64,000 nucleotides of DNA from contig SVFF01000002.1 in assembly GCA_015057005.1 (NCBI GenBank), positions 1-64,000 on the forward strand. Direction: 5' to 3'. The stretch comes from Lachnospiraceae bacterium. GTDB taxonomy: Bacteria > Bacillota > Clostridia > Lachnospirales > Lachnospiraceae. This document shows, piece by piece, positions 1 to 8,754 of this stretch (position 1 is the first letter of the stretch; each line of letters starts with the position of its first letter). The position numbers were made by a program, and so were the translations under genes. The notes under the pieces are model-generated. The model searched no databases. It was not told the origin of the DNA and saw only the letters and a list, made by a program, of their open reading frames with translations.

Positions 1-2
1 AG

Positions 3-143
3 GAGCGCGGTCTTGGTGATGATATCCAGGGTGAAGCTCTGGAAAATCTCATCGATGAGGCATGGGATTCCTGTCCTCCTCCCAGAGCGATCGACTTCCG
101 TATGTCCTTCAGCAGAGTGAACAAATATCGTGTTGAGGGTTAA
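3..143 (+). CDS. C-terminal end of an unidentified protein (partial)
   Basis: An open frame enters from the left edge and stops at TAA 141-143, giving the last 46 residues of a protein. The tail is rich in acidic residues, then has a run of three prolines followed by Arg-Ala-Ile-Asp-Phe-Arg. A strong terminator lies 15 bases after the stop and the codon use is normal, so this is probably the true end of a real gene. I do not recognise the family from this fragment. The full gene lies outside the window. Confidence 0.6.
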   Translation, partial: ERGLGDDIQGEALENLIDEAWDSCPPPRAIDFRMSFSRVNKYRVEG

Positions 144-158
144 AATAAACGGTTCAAG

Positions 159-186
159 GGCGACAGGGCAATCTGTCGCCTTTTTA
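159..186 (+). terminator. Rho-independent terminator of the first gene
   Basis: An 8-bp perfect stem (GGCGACAG at 159-166 with CTGTCGCC at 173-180), a six-base loop and a run of five T at 181-185. It sits 15 bases after the stop of the partial first gene. Confidence 0.9.
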
Positions 187-201
187 TTGTCTTGTGAAGA
201 G

Positions 202-214
202 TGGTATTATACCA
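202..214. promoter_or_regulatory. 13-bp perfect palindrome, possible operator
   Basis: TGGTATTATACCA reads the same on both strands around a central T. A second half-site TGGTAT occurs at 273-278, overlapping the proposed -10 of the next gene. The TGGTAT half-site resembles operators of some GntR/HutC-type repressors, which is an inference only. No regulator gene lies next to it. Confidence 0.3.
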
Positions 215-254
215 AAATGATCTGTTTTGTTATAAACTTGTCCCTTTTTGGGAA

Positions 255-281
255 TTGAAAGAGTAACGGGAATGGTATAAA
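255..281 (+). promoter_or_regulatory. Candidate promoter of the glycosidase-like gene
   Basis: TTGAAA at 255-260 and TATAAA at 276-281 with a 15-bp spacer. The -10 is preceded by TGG, forming an extended -10. The spacer is shorter than ideal, so the extended -10 would have to compensate. Confidence 0.4.
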
Positions 282-327
282 CTAAAACCAGAATTCCCTA
301 TAGGAAAGGGAGAAAGTGAGAAGCGGT

Positions 328-1782
328 ATGATTGCAATCGGACAAAAAAAAGAATGTTTTTTTGATGAATATTTGATTGATACAGAGAAGACCACTGCCC
401 AGTGGCGTGTCCATGAGCCGGTGCGTCGGGAGTGTGTGATTGAGCATGATGAGCCCTGGGAGGGTGATGGCTGTAATTTCCACAATTTCTTCTGGGATGA
501 GGAGAAAAAGATTTACAGAATGTACTATCTGGGCTGGTGGATGCTTTCTAAGTGCAAAGGTATCCGCGTCTGCTATGCAGAGAGTGAAGATGGTCTCCAC
601 TGGGTAAAGCCTTCTCTGGGTATTTGTGAGTTTGAGGGATCCAGAGACAACAATATCATTCTGGATACTACCATGCATCCCAATATTGACAATTTCATGG
701 TGTTTAAGGATGACAATCCTGCTTGTCCTCCTGAGAGGCGCTACAAAGCCATCTGCTCCAACCACGATAAGAAAGACTTTGGTCTGTGGCATTATTACAG
801 TGAAGACGGAATCCACTTTAAGCATGGCGGTATGGTGACTGACAAGGGATTTTTTGATTCTCTGAATGTAGCATTCTGGGATGCGGAGGCCGGAAAATAC
901 AGATGTTATTATCGTTCTATGCACAATATTTTTGACAGCACCAAGATTCCTAAATGGGGAGAAGCGGACGTTTTCGCAGATGAGGATGCCTGGCGTGATA
1001 TCAGAACCATCGAATCAGATGATTTTGAGCATTGGACCGAACCTAAGCAGCTTGATTTTGGCGATGCAGAGGATATCCAGCTCTATACCAATCTGGTGCA
1101 AAAATACCCTCGTGCCCCTCATATTTTCGTGGGCTTCCCTACCAGATACATCCGCAGAAAAGAATGGTCGAAGAATTTTGAGGAATTGTGCGGTCTGGAG
1201 AAGCGAAGAGAGCGCATGGAGGTGAATCCTCGTTACGGTGAAGTAATAACCGACTGTGTCTTTATGACTTCCAGAGATGGCTTGCACTTTAAACGCTATG
1301 ATGAGGCCTTTATGCGTCCGGAGCCGGAACATCCGAACAATTGGGTGTACGGTGACCGTTACCCTGCCAGAGGTTTTTTGGAGACTTCCTCCGACATAAA
1401 AGGTGCAGATCCTGAGCTTTCTATGTTTGCTCCCGATAACCACTGGATGGGTGAGCCTGCCAGACTGATCCGCTTTAGTATGCGCTGCGATGGTTTTGTG
1501 TCCTTGCATGCAGGAGTAAAAGAAGAGACCATTGTCACCAAGCCCTTTACTTACGAGGGCAGTGAGCTGCGAATCAACTTTGCAACCTCTGCCTGGGGCT
1601 ATCTCTACATTACCTTAGTAGGAGAAGATGGCACCAGAGTGGAAAGCGGTGAGATCTTCGGCAACAAGATTGACAGAAGAGTTGGTTTCCCTGAGGGCGC
1701 TGTGGCTGCTCTTGCAGGTAAGGCAGTAACTATGGAAATACGGATGCGTGATGCGGACATGTATGCTATTCAATTTGTGTAG
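328..1782 (+). CDS. Glycosidase-like beta-propeller protein (GH32/GH43-like)
   Basis: A 484-residue soluble protein without signal peptide. It carries repeated aromatic/acidic blade motifs typical of five-bladed beta-propeller glycosidases, such as a CYAESEDGLHW segment, SEDGIHF and SRDGLHF, each a strand ending in Asp-Gly-x-His. Early acidic residues (FFDEYLID) fit the start of this family, whose members are common in Planctomycetes and gut bacteria and are often labelled GH32-like. The substrate is unknown and the catalytic acids cannot be assigned with confidence. A start at GTG 316 is also open, but the GGGAG at 308-312 is 3 bases from it and 15 bases from ATG 328, so neither start is ideal. 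The gene stands alone between two terminators, with its own candidate promoter and a palindrome upstream. Confidence 0.7.
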   Translation: MIAIGQKKECFFDEYLIDTEKTTAQWRVHEPVRRECVIEHDEPWEGDGCNFHNFFWDEEKKIYRMYYLGWWMLSKCKGIRVCYAESEDGLHWVKPSLGICEFEGSRDNNIILDTTMHPNIDNFMVFKDDNPACPPERRYKAICSNHDKKDFGLWHYYSEDGIHFKHGGMVTDKGFFDSLNVAFWDAEAGKYRCYYRSMHNIFDSTKIPKWGEADVFADEDAWRDIRTIESDDFEHWTEPKQLDFGDAEDIQLYTNLVQKYPRAPHIFVGFPTRYIRRKEWSKNFEELCGLEKRRERMEVNPRYGEVITDCVFMTSRDGLHFKRYDEAFMRPEPEHPNNWVYGDRYPARGFLETSSDIKGADPELSMFAPDNHWMGEPARLIRFSMRCDGFVSLHAGVKEETIVTKPFTYEGSELRINFATSAWGYLYITLVGEDGTRVESGEIFGNKIDRRVGFPEGAVAALAGKAVTMEIRMRDADMYAIQFV

Positions 1783-1815
1783 GATCATAAAGCTGTGGTA
1801 ATTATAAAAAAAATA

Positions 1816-1867
1816 TGCTATACTATCTGTAATTATTGATGTAAAGCAGATAGTATGGCATTTTTTG
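1816..1867 (+). terminator. Rho-independent terminator after the glycosidase-like gene
   Basis: A 14-bp stem (1816-1829 with 1847-1860, one G-T pair), a 17-base loop and a run of six T at 1861-1866. Confidence 0.9.
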
Positions 1868-1919
1868 TGTTGGAGGCAGAGGCAATATTTTCAAACAGGA
1901 TGTATCCAGCGGTGAAGAA

Positions 1920-2267
1920 ATGTCGAAAGGCGTTAGGAATAAAATGGCAATTCGTTTTATCTTTCATGAAAAACTATATATAGGTGGCAGCATCGAAACG
2001 AAAAAATTGGGCAAGATAAAGAAAAAGCTGCAAAAAGCTCCGTTTTTGACCAAAGTATTTTTAATCGTGCCGGCCTCTAACCCTAATGACCAGTTGGATA
2101 TTCTGGAAGCCGGAGAATTGTCGCAACCTCATTTTAAGGGGAGGACTTTCCTTGTGCTTGGCATCGCGTCCGATAAAGGGGAAGCGTTTGGGTTGGTGGA
2201 ACGTATGGCCACAGACTGTGTAAAGGCGCGAGGGGATTGTAATTTGAGGGAGTTTATGGCATGTTAG
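1920..2267 (+). CDS. Small conserved-looking protein upstream of DUF2953
   Basis: A 115-residue basic protein with a GGTGAAG ribosome-site-like sequence just before the ATG. It has no signal peptide or membrane segment. The first 40 residues are rich in lysine. The rest looks like a compact alpha/beta fold (hydrophobic strand FLTKVFLIVP, then FLVLGIASD). Its last codons overlap the start of the DUF2953 gene by 7 bases, so the two are translationally coupled and the small protein probably acts with the DUF2953/GerW pair. I do not recognise the family. Confidence 0.6.
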   Translation: MSKGVRNKMAIRFIFHEKLYIGGSIETKKLGKIKKKLQKAPFLTKVFLIVPASNPNDQLDILEAGELSQPHFKGRTFLVLGIASDKGEAFGLVERMATDCVKARGDCNLREFMAC

Positions 2268-3265
2268 ATGTGATCCTTACTATCTTAAGTATAATAGGAA
2301 TCTGCCTGCTGGTAATTTTGGGGATTTTGCTGGCCATATTGTTGATCGTTCTGTTCTTTCCCATCAGTTATAAAGCTGCGGGGGAGAAACGGGCAGAGAC
2401 TTTTTGGGTGGAGGCGAAAGTGAATTGGCTGTTTCGGCTGATTCGTGTCAGGTTTGCTTACCCGGAACCGGGGAATGTGGTGGTGAAGGTTCTGTGGTTT
2501 ACTCTTTTTGATTCTAAGGCGGAGAAAAAAGGGAAGAAAACTTCAGCGGAGGCACAACTGGCTAGTGGTGGTAATGAAGCAGGAACATCTGCGGATACCG
2601 TGACAGAACGAGCAGAGGGGAAGACAGCAGGAGTATCAGCAGAAACTGACAAGACCGGTGCCGGAGAGGGCGATCCCGGAATTGTTACGGGCGCTGTTGC
2701 AGACAGTGATACAGATTCATCGGCACATATGTCACAAGACACAGCAGAAAGTCAGGAGAACGGTAAAAAGGCGGGATTCCTTCAGAAGATAAGTGGAAAA
2801 ATAGAGAAAATAAAGTTCAAAATTTTAAATATATATGATAAAATAAAATATATTTGGGAGAACATTAAGTTCTACAAGGATTTACTGCAGGAGGAACAGA
2901 CCAAGACATTGCTTAAACATTTGATGCTTCGGTTGAAAAAGATCCTTTGGTCCGTCCGGCCCAGAAAGATCAATGCTGATATTGTGTTTGGCGCGTCTTC
3001 TCCGGATACCACCGGCTACTGCATGGCTGTCTATGGGATATTGTCACCGATATTAGGCAAGAGCGTAAGGTTTACGCCGGATTTTGAACAGGCAGTCTTT
3101 AAAGGGGAGTTTTCTCTGGCAGGACATATTACTTTGTTTACCATAGTGATGCATGCTTGTATCTTTGCGCTGGATAAAAAATTGCGGATTTTAATCAGAA
3201 AAATTAAAAAGTTCCATAAGAAGCAGGTCCTTATCAAAGAAGAAAACGGACAAACAGCAGCATAA
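2261..3265 (+). CDS. DUF2953 membrane protein (YtfI-like)
   Basis: A 334-residue protein with one strong N-terminal membrane helix (about residues 5-35). A low-complexity Ala/Gly/Glu/Thr linker follows (about 85-170), and then a C-terminal DUF2953 region with the segment VFGASSPDTTGYCMAVYG near residue 245. In Bacillus the homologue YtfI lies directly before ytfJ (gerW), and the same order is seen here (GerW follows 58 bases later). The likely role is in the spore or mother-cell membrane, but the molecular function is not established. The long linker is unusual in length and is probably disordered. Confidence 0.8.
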   Translation: MLDVILTILSIIGICLLVILGILLAILLIVLFFPISYKAAGEKRAETFWVEAKVNWLFRLIRVRFAYPEPGNVVVKVLWFTLFDSKAEKKGKKTSAEAQLASGGNEAGTSADTVTERAEGKTAGVSAETDKTGAGEGDPGIVTGAVADSDTDSSAHMSQDTAESQENGKKAGFLQKISGKIEKIKFKILNIYDKIKYIWENIKFYKDLLQEEQTKTLLKHLMLRLKKILWSVRPRKINADIVFGASSPDTTGYCMAVYGILSPILGKSVRFTPDFEQAVFKGEFSLAGHITLFTIVMHACIFALDKKLRILIRKIKKFHKKQVLIKEENGQTAA

Positions 3266-3323
3266 TAATTGTTTAAAAATTTAATTTTTTTATATGCACC
3301 TTGGGTGCAGGAATGGAGAAAAT

Positions 3324-3737
3324 ATGGCAGAGAGAGAGAATCAGTTTCAGGGTGTAGTGGAATCTTTATTGCGTGGTATGGACGGCGTTTTGTCCACCAA
3401 GACAGTAGTGGGAGAGGCTACTCAGATCGGTGATACCATTATTTTACCTCTTGTGGATGTATCCTTCGGTGTGGGCGCAGGTGCCGGTACCAATGGACAG
3501 AAGAATTCCACCTCCGGTGCAGGCGGTTTGGGCGGAAAGATGACTCCCAGCGCAGTACTTGTGATCAGAAATGGTTCTGTGAAGCTTGTGAATGTGAAGA
3601 ACCAGGATACTGTCACCAAGATCCTTGATATGATTCCGGATCTGGTTGACAAGTTCACCAAGCCTAAAGAGGGCGAGATGACCGATGCAGAAGTAGTGGA
3701 CGTGGCATTCCCTGAGGATGATACTGCTAAGGCATAA
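3324..3737 (+). CDS. GerW family sporulation protein (YtfJ)
   Basis: A 137-residue soluble protein matching the GerW/YtfJ family. It starts with a helix (VVESLLRGMDGVLSTKTVVG), has the strand pattern TIILPLVDVSFGVG, a Gly-rich loop (GAGGLGGKM) and an acidic tail. In Bacillus, GerW is a spore-germination protein needed for response to some germinants. ATG 3324 was chosen because GGAGAA lies 6-8 bases upstream; an earlier in-frame start at 3294 has no ribosome site. Together with the DUF2953 gene before it, this is a standard two-gene sporulation unit and suggests a spore-forming ancestry. Confidence 0.9.
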   Translation: MAERENQFQGVVESLLRGMDGVLSTKTVVGEATQIGDTIILPLVDVSFGVGAGAGTNGQKNSTSGAGGLGGKMTPSAVLVIRNGSVKLVNVKNQDTVTKILDMIPDLVDKFTKPKEGEMTDAEVVDVAFPEDDTAKA

Positions 3738-3862
3738 GGTGCGAGGCTCTTATTGCATGAGGCAAGGAAACAAGACAAAAACTGTAAGAGAAAATCTTAT
3801 AATAGGATAATTTGCGAAAGCGGCAGCATATAATAGAACGAGAACAAATGCTTAGAGGCACA

Positions 3863-4015
3863 ATGAAAAACGCTATTGGACTGCTGCTTTTGTTTATTGC
3901 CATCGGAATGATCCTGATGCTCATCATATACAATCGCCTTGCCGGGCTGATTGTGATTGCGCTGCTTTTGTTTGTGGGGTTCTGGTGTTTTACAGACTCC
4001 TGCAGCAGAAAGTGA
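3863..4015 (+). CDS. Small two-helix membrane protein
   Basis: A predicted 50-residue protein almost entirely made of two hydrophobic helices (about residues 3-23 and 25-43), ending in a short hydrophilic tail with SCSRK. AGAGG lies 7 bases before ATG 3863; starts at 3848 and 3812 are also open. A TATAAT hexamer at 3829-3834 could be part of a promoter but lacks a clear -35. No family is recognised. It could be a real small membrane protein or a chance hydrophobic frame. Confidence 0.4.
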   Translation: MKNAIGLLLLFIAIGMILMLIIYNRLAGLIVIALLLFVGFWCFTDSCSRK

Positions 4016-4106
4016 GTCCTTGCGTACCTGCCTTTTGCGGCGTGCAGGTGAGGAGAGTGCAGAGCAGGGGGATTAACTGTGAAAGAGCATAAAGAAACAA
4101 TAAAAA

Positions 4107-4146
4107 GGGTAAGATTGAAATATTCAACCTTACCCTACTTTTTTTA
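4107..4146. terminator. Bidirectional terminator between the small membrane gene and rpmB
   Basis: GGGTAAG (4107-4113) pairs with CTTACCC (4129-4135), and an inner TTGAA/TTCAA stem extends it. T residues follow on the + strand (4139-4145). An A run (4102-4106) precedes the stem and acts as the T run for the minus-strand rpmB gene. Confidence 0.85.
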
Positions 4147-4166
4147 AAATCCAATATTAAAGTTAA

Positions 4167-4352
4167 TTATGCTCTCTCAACTTTACCAGATCTTAAGCAG
4201 CTGGTGCAAACGTGCATTCTCTTTGCTCCACCGTTCACCTTACATTTAACACTCTTCACATTAGCATTCCAAATTGCGTTGCTTCTTCTATGAGAATGGC
4301 TTACGTTGTTACCGAAATGAACGCCCTTACCACAAACATCACACTTAGCCAT
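4167..4352 (-). CDS. rpmB: 50S ribosomal protein L28
   Basis: A 61-residue bL28 with the classic start MAKCDVCGKG, the HSHRR basic loop and two CxxC pairs (CDVC and CTSC), so it is the zinc-binding form. The length is typical. A strong GAGGAGG lies upstream of the ATG on the minus strand. It is transcribed divergently from the Asp23 gene, as is common in Firmicutes, where rpmB faces the yloU-yloV (asp23-fakA) pair. Confidence 0.97.
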   Translation of the reverse strand: MAKCDVCGKGVHFGNNVSHSHRRSNAIWNANVKSVKCKVNGGAKRMHVCTSCLRSGKVERA

Positions 4353-4460
4353 TTTGACACCTCCTCTGTAATCTGTTTACAACATTGATAGTTTAACAGA
4401 TATGTCAAATAAAAGCAAGTAAAAAATTATTATTTTTTCCACTTTTTGTGTTTATTTTTT

Positions 4461-4490
4461 TTGTAAAAGCTGTTAAAATATTAATATATA
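4461..4490 (+). promoter_or_regulatory. Candidate promoter of the Asp23-FakA operon
   Basis: TTGTAA at 4461-4466 and TATATA at 4485-4490 with an 18-bp spacer, in an AT-rich stretch 28 bases before the ATG of the Asp23 gene. Confidence 0.45.
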
Positions 4491-4517
4491 TGTCTGAAAG
4501 CAAAAAGGAGGTTCTTT

Positions 4518-4880
4518 ATGAAAGGTTCATCGTCTATGAATACCCACATGGGTAACATTGTCATTGACAATGAAGTTATTGCTCAATATGCAGGCAGTGT
4601 TGCCATTGAATGTTTTGGTATTGTAGGTATGGCTGGTGTCAGTGTAAAAGACGGTTTGGTGCGTCTCCTGAAAATGGACAGCATTACCCGTGGAATTAAC
4701 GTATCTCTTAATAATAACAAGCTGACCCTTGATTTTCATGTGATTGTATCTTACGGTGTAAGTATTCTTGCTGTCTCTGATAATCTGATCAGCAATGTGA
4801 AATATAAAGTAGAAGAGTTTACCGGCATTGAGATCGAAAAGATCAACATCTTTGTTGAAGGTGTAAGAGTGATTGATTAA
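4518..4880 (+). CDS. Asp23/Gls24 family envelope stress protein (YloU-like)
   Basis: A 120-residue protein of the Asp23/Gls24 (DUF322) family. It has the IVIDNEVIAQYAGSVAIEC helix, the GVSVKDG loop and a mixed alpha/beta C-terminal half ending FVEGVRVID. In Bacillus, YloU lies directly before yloV (fakA), and the same pairing is seen here with 12 bases between the genes. The ribosome site AAAGGAGG is excellent. The family is linked to cell-envelope stress, and association with fatty-acid kinase is suggested by the constant gene order. Confidence 0.93.
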   Translation: MKGSSSMNTHMGNIVIDNEVIAQYAGSVAIECFGIVGMAGVSVKDGLVRLLKMDSITRGINVSLNNNKLTLDFHVIVSYGVSILAVSDNLISNVKYKVEEFTGIEIEKINIFVEGVRVID

Positions 4881-4892
4881 GGAGGAAATACT

Positions 4893-6587
4893 GTGAGTTT
4901 ACAGACAATCGACGCTAAGATGCTTTCAAAGATGTTCTTAGCCGGCGCAAAGAATTTGGAAAATAAAAAAGAGTGGATTAACGAACTGAATGTTTTCCCC
5001 GTTCCCGACGGAGATACCGGTACCAATATGACCATGACTATTATGGCAGCTGCCAAGGAAGTGCTCACATTGGGGGACAATGGTGATATGGAAGCCATCT
5101 GCAAGGCGATCTCCAGCGGGTCCTTGCGCGGTGCACGCGGAAATTCCGGCGTTATCCTGTCCCAGCTGTTCCGTGGCTTTACCAGAGGTATCAGAGAAGA
5201 GCAGGAGCTTACCGTTCCTGTGCTTGCTGCTGCATTGGAGAAGGCTGTCGAGACCGCGTATAAGGCCGTAATGAAGCCCAAAGAGGGTACTATCCTTACT
5301 GTTGCCAGAGGTGCGGCAGAGAAGGCTGTAGAGCTTGCGGAGGACGGCGTGGAGGATCTGGATGCTTTCTTTGGCGAAGTACTTGAGCATGCCAAATATG
5401 TGCTCAGCCAGACTCCTGAGATGCTTCCTGTGCTGAAGCAGGCCGGTGTAGTGGATTCCGGCGGACAGGGCCTTGTGGAAGTGATGGAAGGCGCATATTT
5501 CGCATTCCAGGGCAAGGAGTTAGACCTGAAATTCAGCGAGGATATGAAGAGTGGTTCTGCTCCCAAGGCATCCATGAAGCCTGATATGGATGTACAGGCT
5601 GAAGCAGATATCAAGTTCGGTTACTGTACTGAGTTTATTATTCTGCTGAATAAGACCTTTAATATTAAGGCTGAGATGGACTTTAAGGAGTTCCTGGAGT
5701 CTATCGGTGATTCTATTGTTTGTGTGGCGGATGATGATGTGGTAAAGGTACATGTGCATACCAATGATCCCGGTCTTGCCATTCAGCGCGGCTTAAAGTA
5801 TGGTGCGCTGTCCAATATGAAGATTGACAACATGCGTCTGGAGCACGAGGAGAAGCTGTTCAAGGAAGCTGAGAAGGCTGCCGCAGAGGCGGAAACCGCA
5901 GCACCTGAGACTCCTGCGGAACCTCCCAAGGAAATCGGTTTTATTGCTGTTTCTGTTGGTGAAGGCGTCAATGAGATTTTCACCAGTCTGGGCGTAGATT
6001 ACATTATTGAAGGCGGACAGACCATGAACCCCAGCACTGCTGATATTTTGGATGCAGTGGACAAGGTCAATGCTGAGAATATTTTCATTCTCCCCAACAA
6101 CAAAAACATTATTCTGGCAGCCAACCAGGCGGCAGAACTGATGACGGACAAAAATCTTCTGGTGATCCCTACCAAGACCATTCCTCAGGGCATTACCGCT
6201 GTGATCAACTTTGTGCCTGAGATGTCCGTGGATGAGAACGAGGAGAATATGCTCCAGGAGATCGGCAATGTAAAGACCGGTCAGGTGACTTATGCAGTGC
6301 GTGATACCGTGATTGATGACAAAGAAATTGCAAAAGATGATTTCATGGGTATCGGTGATAAAGGTATTCTGGCTGTTGGCAGGGATATGCTGAACGTTAC
6401 CGAGCGGATGGTTGCAGAGATGGTGGATGATGATTCTGAGCTGATCAGCATTTATTATGGCAGTGATGTGACCGAGGAGGATGCAGAGATTCTCAGAGAA
6501 AATATTGAGAGTGCATATCCTTCCTGTGATGTGGAACTGCAGTATGGCGGACAGCCCATTTACTACTATGTAATTTCTGTAGAATAA
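4893..6587 (+). CDS. fakA: DAK2-domain fatty acid kinase subunit FakA (YloV)
   Basis: A 564-residue kinase that phosphorylates fatty acids presented by a DegV/FakB protein, feeding exogenous fatty acids into phospholipid. The N-terminal DhaL/DAK2 domain has the metal-ATP motif with Asp39 and Asp41 (VPDGDTGTNM), then GARGNSGVILSQ and DSGGQGL. A middle domain and a C-terminal EDD-like domain (from about residue 350) follow. An acidic Ala/Glu linker lies near residue 325-350. The start is GTG 4893, set by GGAGG at 4881-4885. A terminator follows at 6606. Confidence 0.93.
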   Translation: MSLQTIDAKMLSKMFLAGAKNLENKKEWINELNVFPVPDGDTGTNMTMTIMAAAKEVLTLGDNGDMEAICKAISSGSLRGARGNSGVILSQLFRGFTRGIREEQELTVPVLAAALEKAVETAYKAVMKPKEGTILTVARGAAEKAVELAEDGVEDLDAFFGEVLEHAKYVLSQTPEMLPVLKQAGVVDSGGQGLVEVMEGAYFAFQGKELDLKFSEDMKSGSAPKASMKPDMDVQAEADIKFGYCTEFIILLNKTFNIKAEMDFKEFLESIGDSIVCVADDDVVKVHVHTNDPGLAIQRGLKYGALSNMKIDNMRLEHEEKLFKEAEKAAAEAETAAPETPAEPPKEIGFIAVSVGEGVNEIFTSLGVDYIIEGGQTMNPSTADILDAVDKVNAENIFILPNNKNIILAANQAAELMTDKNLLVIPTKTIPQGITAVINFVPEMSVDENEENMLQEIGNVKTGQVTYAVRDTVIDDKEIAKDDFMGIGDKGILAVGRDMLNVTERMVAEMVDDDSELISIYYGSDVTEEDAEILRENIESAYPSCDVELQYGGQPIYYYVISVE

Positions 6588-6605
6588 TCTTGTTGGACAT
6601 AAAAA

Positions 6606-6632
6606 GGAGGCAGGATGCTGTCTCCTTTTTTT
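6606..6632 (+). terminator. Terminator after fakA
   Basis: GGAGGCAG (6606-6613) pairs with CTGTCTCC (6618-6625) through a GATG loop, followed by seven T. It lies just before recG, so readthrough or a separate promoter must feed recG. Confidence 0.8.
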
Positions 6633-6654
6633 GAAATAGAAGGGTGGAGAAGAT

Positions 6655-8730
6655 ATGAATGCCAATACGCCGATCACCGCATTAAAAGGTGTGGGCGAGA
6701 AAACTGCCAAGCTGTTTCAAAAATTGGATATTGCTTCTGTAGGAGACCTGCTGACTTTCTTTCCCAGAGATTACGAGAGTTTTCAGGAGCCGGTGACCAT
6801 AGAAACGGCAACGCCCGGTGAGGTCTGTGCAGTATATGCTGCGGTGACCGCCATCCCCAATGTAAAGAAAGTGCGTAATCTCACCATTGTAAACGTCAAT
6901 ATCCGGGATGCGAGCGGCAATATGCAGTTGACCTTCTTTAATATGCCCTTCCTTAAAAATGTACTGAAGCCGGGAGGTTATTATTTGTTCCGGGGACTGG
7001 TGCAGACCGGCGTCAAGACAGTAGGACCCGGAAATGCAGGCGGCCGCCCCAAGATCATGGAACAGCCGAAAATATATCCTCTGGATGAATATCGGAAAAT
7101 GATAGGGGTGCTTCAGCCCAGATATTCCCTGACCAAAGGATTGACCAATCAGGCGGTACTAAAGGCTATGCGCCAGGCGCTGACCTTTTATGAATATGAA
7201 CCGGAATATTATCCGGCACATATAAAAGCAAAATATGATTTGATTTCTTATAAAGAAGCCATTGCGTCCATGCACTTCCCGGTGGATTTTGAGCAGCTGG
7301 TGGAGGCACGCAAGCGCATTGTTTTTGACGAATTTTTTGAATTTATACTCTATCTTAGGAAAAACAAAGAGCTGACAGCAAAATTGCCCAATCCTTATCC
7401 CATGTTTGAGACGGCGGATACCGTGAGATTTCTGGAGCAGCTTCCATTTCCCCTGACAAAAGCCCAGAAAAAAGTCTGGCAGGAGATCAGAGAGGATATG
7501 GGGAGTCATTTCTGCATGAATCGTTTGATTCAGGGAGATGTGGGGTCAGGTAAGACTATTATTGCGGTGCTTGCCCTTTTGATGACTGCTGCCAATGGTT
7601 ATCAGGGAGCCCTGATGGCGCCTACGGAAGTGCTTGCTGTGCAGCATTTTGAAAATATTAAAGAATATACAGAAAAATATAACCTGGCGTTCAGGCCGGT
7701 GCTGTTGGTGGGTTCCATGACTGCCAAGGAGAAGCGGGAGGCCTACGGGCTGATTGCTTCCGGGGAAGCGAATCTGGTCATTGGTACGCATGCGCTGATA
7801 CAGGAAAAGGTACAGTACAAGAAGCTGGCATTAGTGGTGACTGACGAACAGCATCGCTTTGGTGTGCGTCAGAGAGAAGGCCTGGCAGAAAAAGGGGACA
7901 TGCCCCACGTGCTTGTTATGAGTGCCACGCCCATTCCCAGGACATTGGCGATCATTCTGTACGGTGATCTGAGCATTTCCGTGATCGATGAGCTTCCGGC
8001 CAACAGATTGCCTATTAAAAACTGTGTTGTGAACACATCCTACCGCCCTAAGGCCTATGAATTTATTGCCAAAGAAGTTTCGCTGGGCAGACAGGCCTAT
8101 GTGATCTGTCCCCAGGTGGAAGAGGGGGAATTGGAAGACCTGGAGAATGTAGTGGATTATGCAGAGAAGCTTCGCACTGCCTTGCCTGCTCACATTCAGG
8201 TGGCCCATCTCCACGGCAAAATGCGGCCTGAGGAAAAGAAGCGCATTATGGAAGCCTTTGCAGCGAAAAATATTGATGTGCTGGTATCTACCACCGTTAT
8301 TGAGGTGGGCATCAACGTTCCTAATGCCACTGTAATGATGGTGGAGAATGCTGAGCGCTTTGGTCTTGCCCAGCTCCATCAGCTGAGAGGACGTGTGGGC
8401 AGAGGTGAACATCAGAGCTACTGCATTTTTATCAGCACCAAGGAAAATAAAGACACCATGGAGCGCCTGCAGATACTGAATCATTCCAACGATGGTTTTT
8501 ATATTGCGTCAGAGGATTTAAAACTTCGTGGTCCCGGAGATCTGTTTGGAATCCGCCAGAGTGGTGAGTTCGCGTTCAGGGTGGGTGATATTTACACGGA
8601 CGCTTCGGTTTTACAGCAGGCATCTGAGGCTGTTGAGGAACTGCTTAAGCGTGATTTTGAATTGGAAGAGGTTGAAAACCGATTCCTTCGGGCACACTTT
8701 GAAATGCAGCAGAACAAATTTATTATATAA
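6655..8730 (+). CDS. recG: ATP-dependent DNA helicase RecG
   Basis: A 691-residue superfamily 2 helicase that remodels stalled forks and Holliday junctions. The N-terminal wedge domain (about 1-250) starts with a helix-hairpin-helix-like KGVGEKTAKLF. The helicase core has Walker A GDVGSGKT (294-301), DEQH (397-400), SATPIPRT, and the motif VI region QLRGRVGRG. The length is normal for RecG. The gene lies between fakA and the DegV gene, an order seen in many Clostridia. Confidence 0.97.
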   Translation: MNANTPITALKGVGEKTAKLFQKLDIASVGDLLTFFPRDYESFQEPVTIETATPGEVCAVYAAVTAIPNVKKVRNLTIVNVNIRDASGNMQLTFFNMPFLKNVLKPGGYYLFRGLVQTGVKTVGPGNAGGRPKIMEQPKIYPLDEYRKMIGVLQPRYSLTKGLTNQAVLKAMRQALTFYEYEPEYYPAHIKAKYDLISYKEAIASMHFPVDFEQLVEARKRIVFDEFFEFILYLRKNKELTAKLPNPYPMFETADTVRFLEQLPFPLTKAQKKVWQEIREDMGSHFCMNRLIQGDVGSGKTIIAVLALLMTAANGYQGALMAPTEVLAVQHFENIKEYTEKYNLAFRPVLLVGSMTAKEKREAYGLIASGEANLVIGTHALIQEKVQYKKLALVVTDEQHRFGVRQREGLAEKGDMPHVLVMSATPIPRTLAIILYGDLSISVIDELPANRLPIKNCVVNTSYRPKAYEFIAKEVSLGRQAYVICPQVEEGELEDLENVVDYAEKLRTALPAHIQVAHLHGKMRPEEKKRIMEAFAAKNIDVLVSTTVIEVGINVPNATVMMVENAERFGLAQLHQLRGRVGRGEHQSYCIFISTKENKDTMERLQILNHSNDGFYIASEDLKLRGPGDLFGIRQSGEFAFRVGDIYTDASVLQQASEAVEELLKRDFELEEVENRFLRAHFEMQQNKFII

Positions 8731-8754
8731 AATTAAGGAAGGTGTATCCCTGAA

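Noticed and set aside
298..924. Long open frame on the minus strand opposite the glycosidase-like gene
   Set aside because: It is the mirror of a well-supported + strand gene, has no ribosome site and encodes no recognisable domain.
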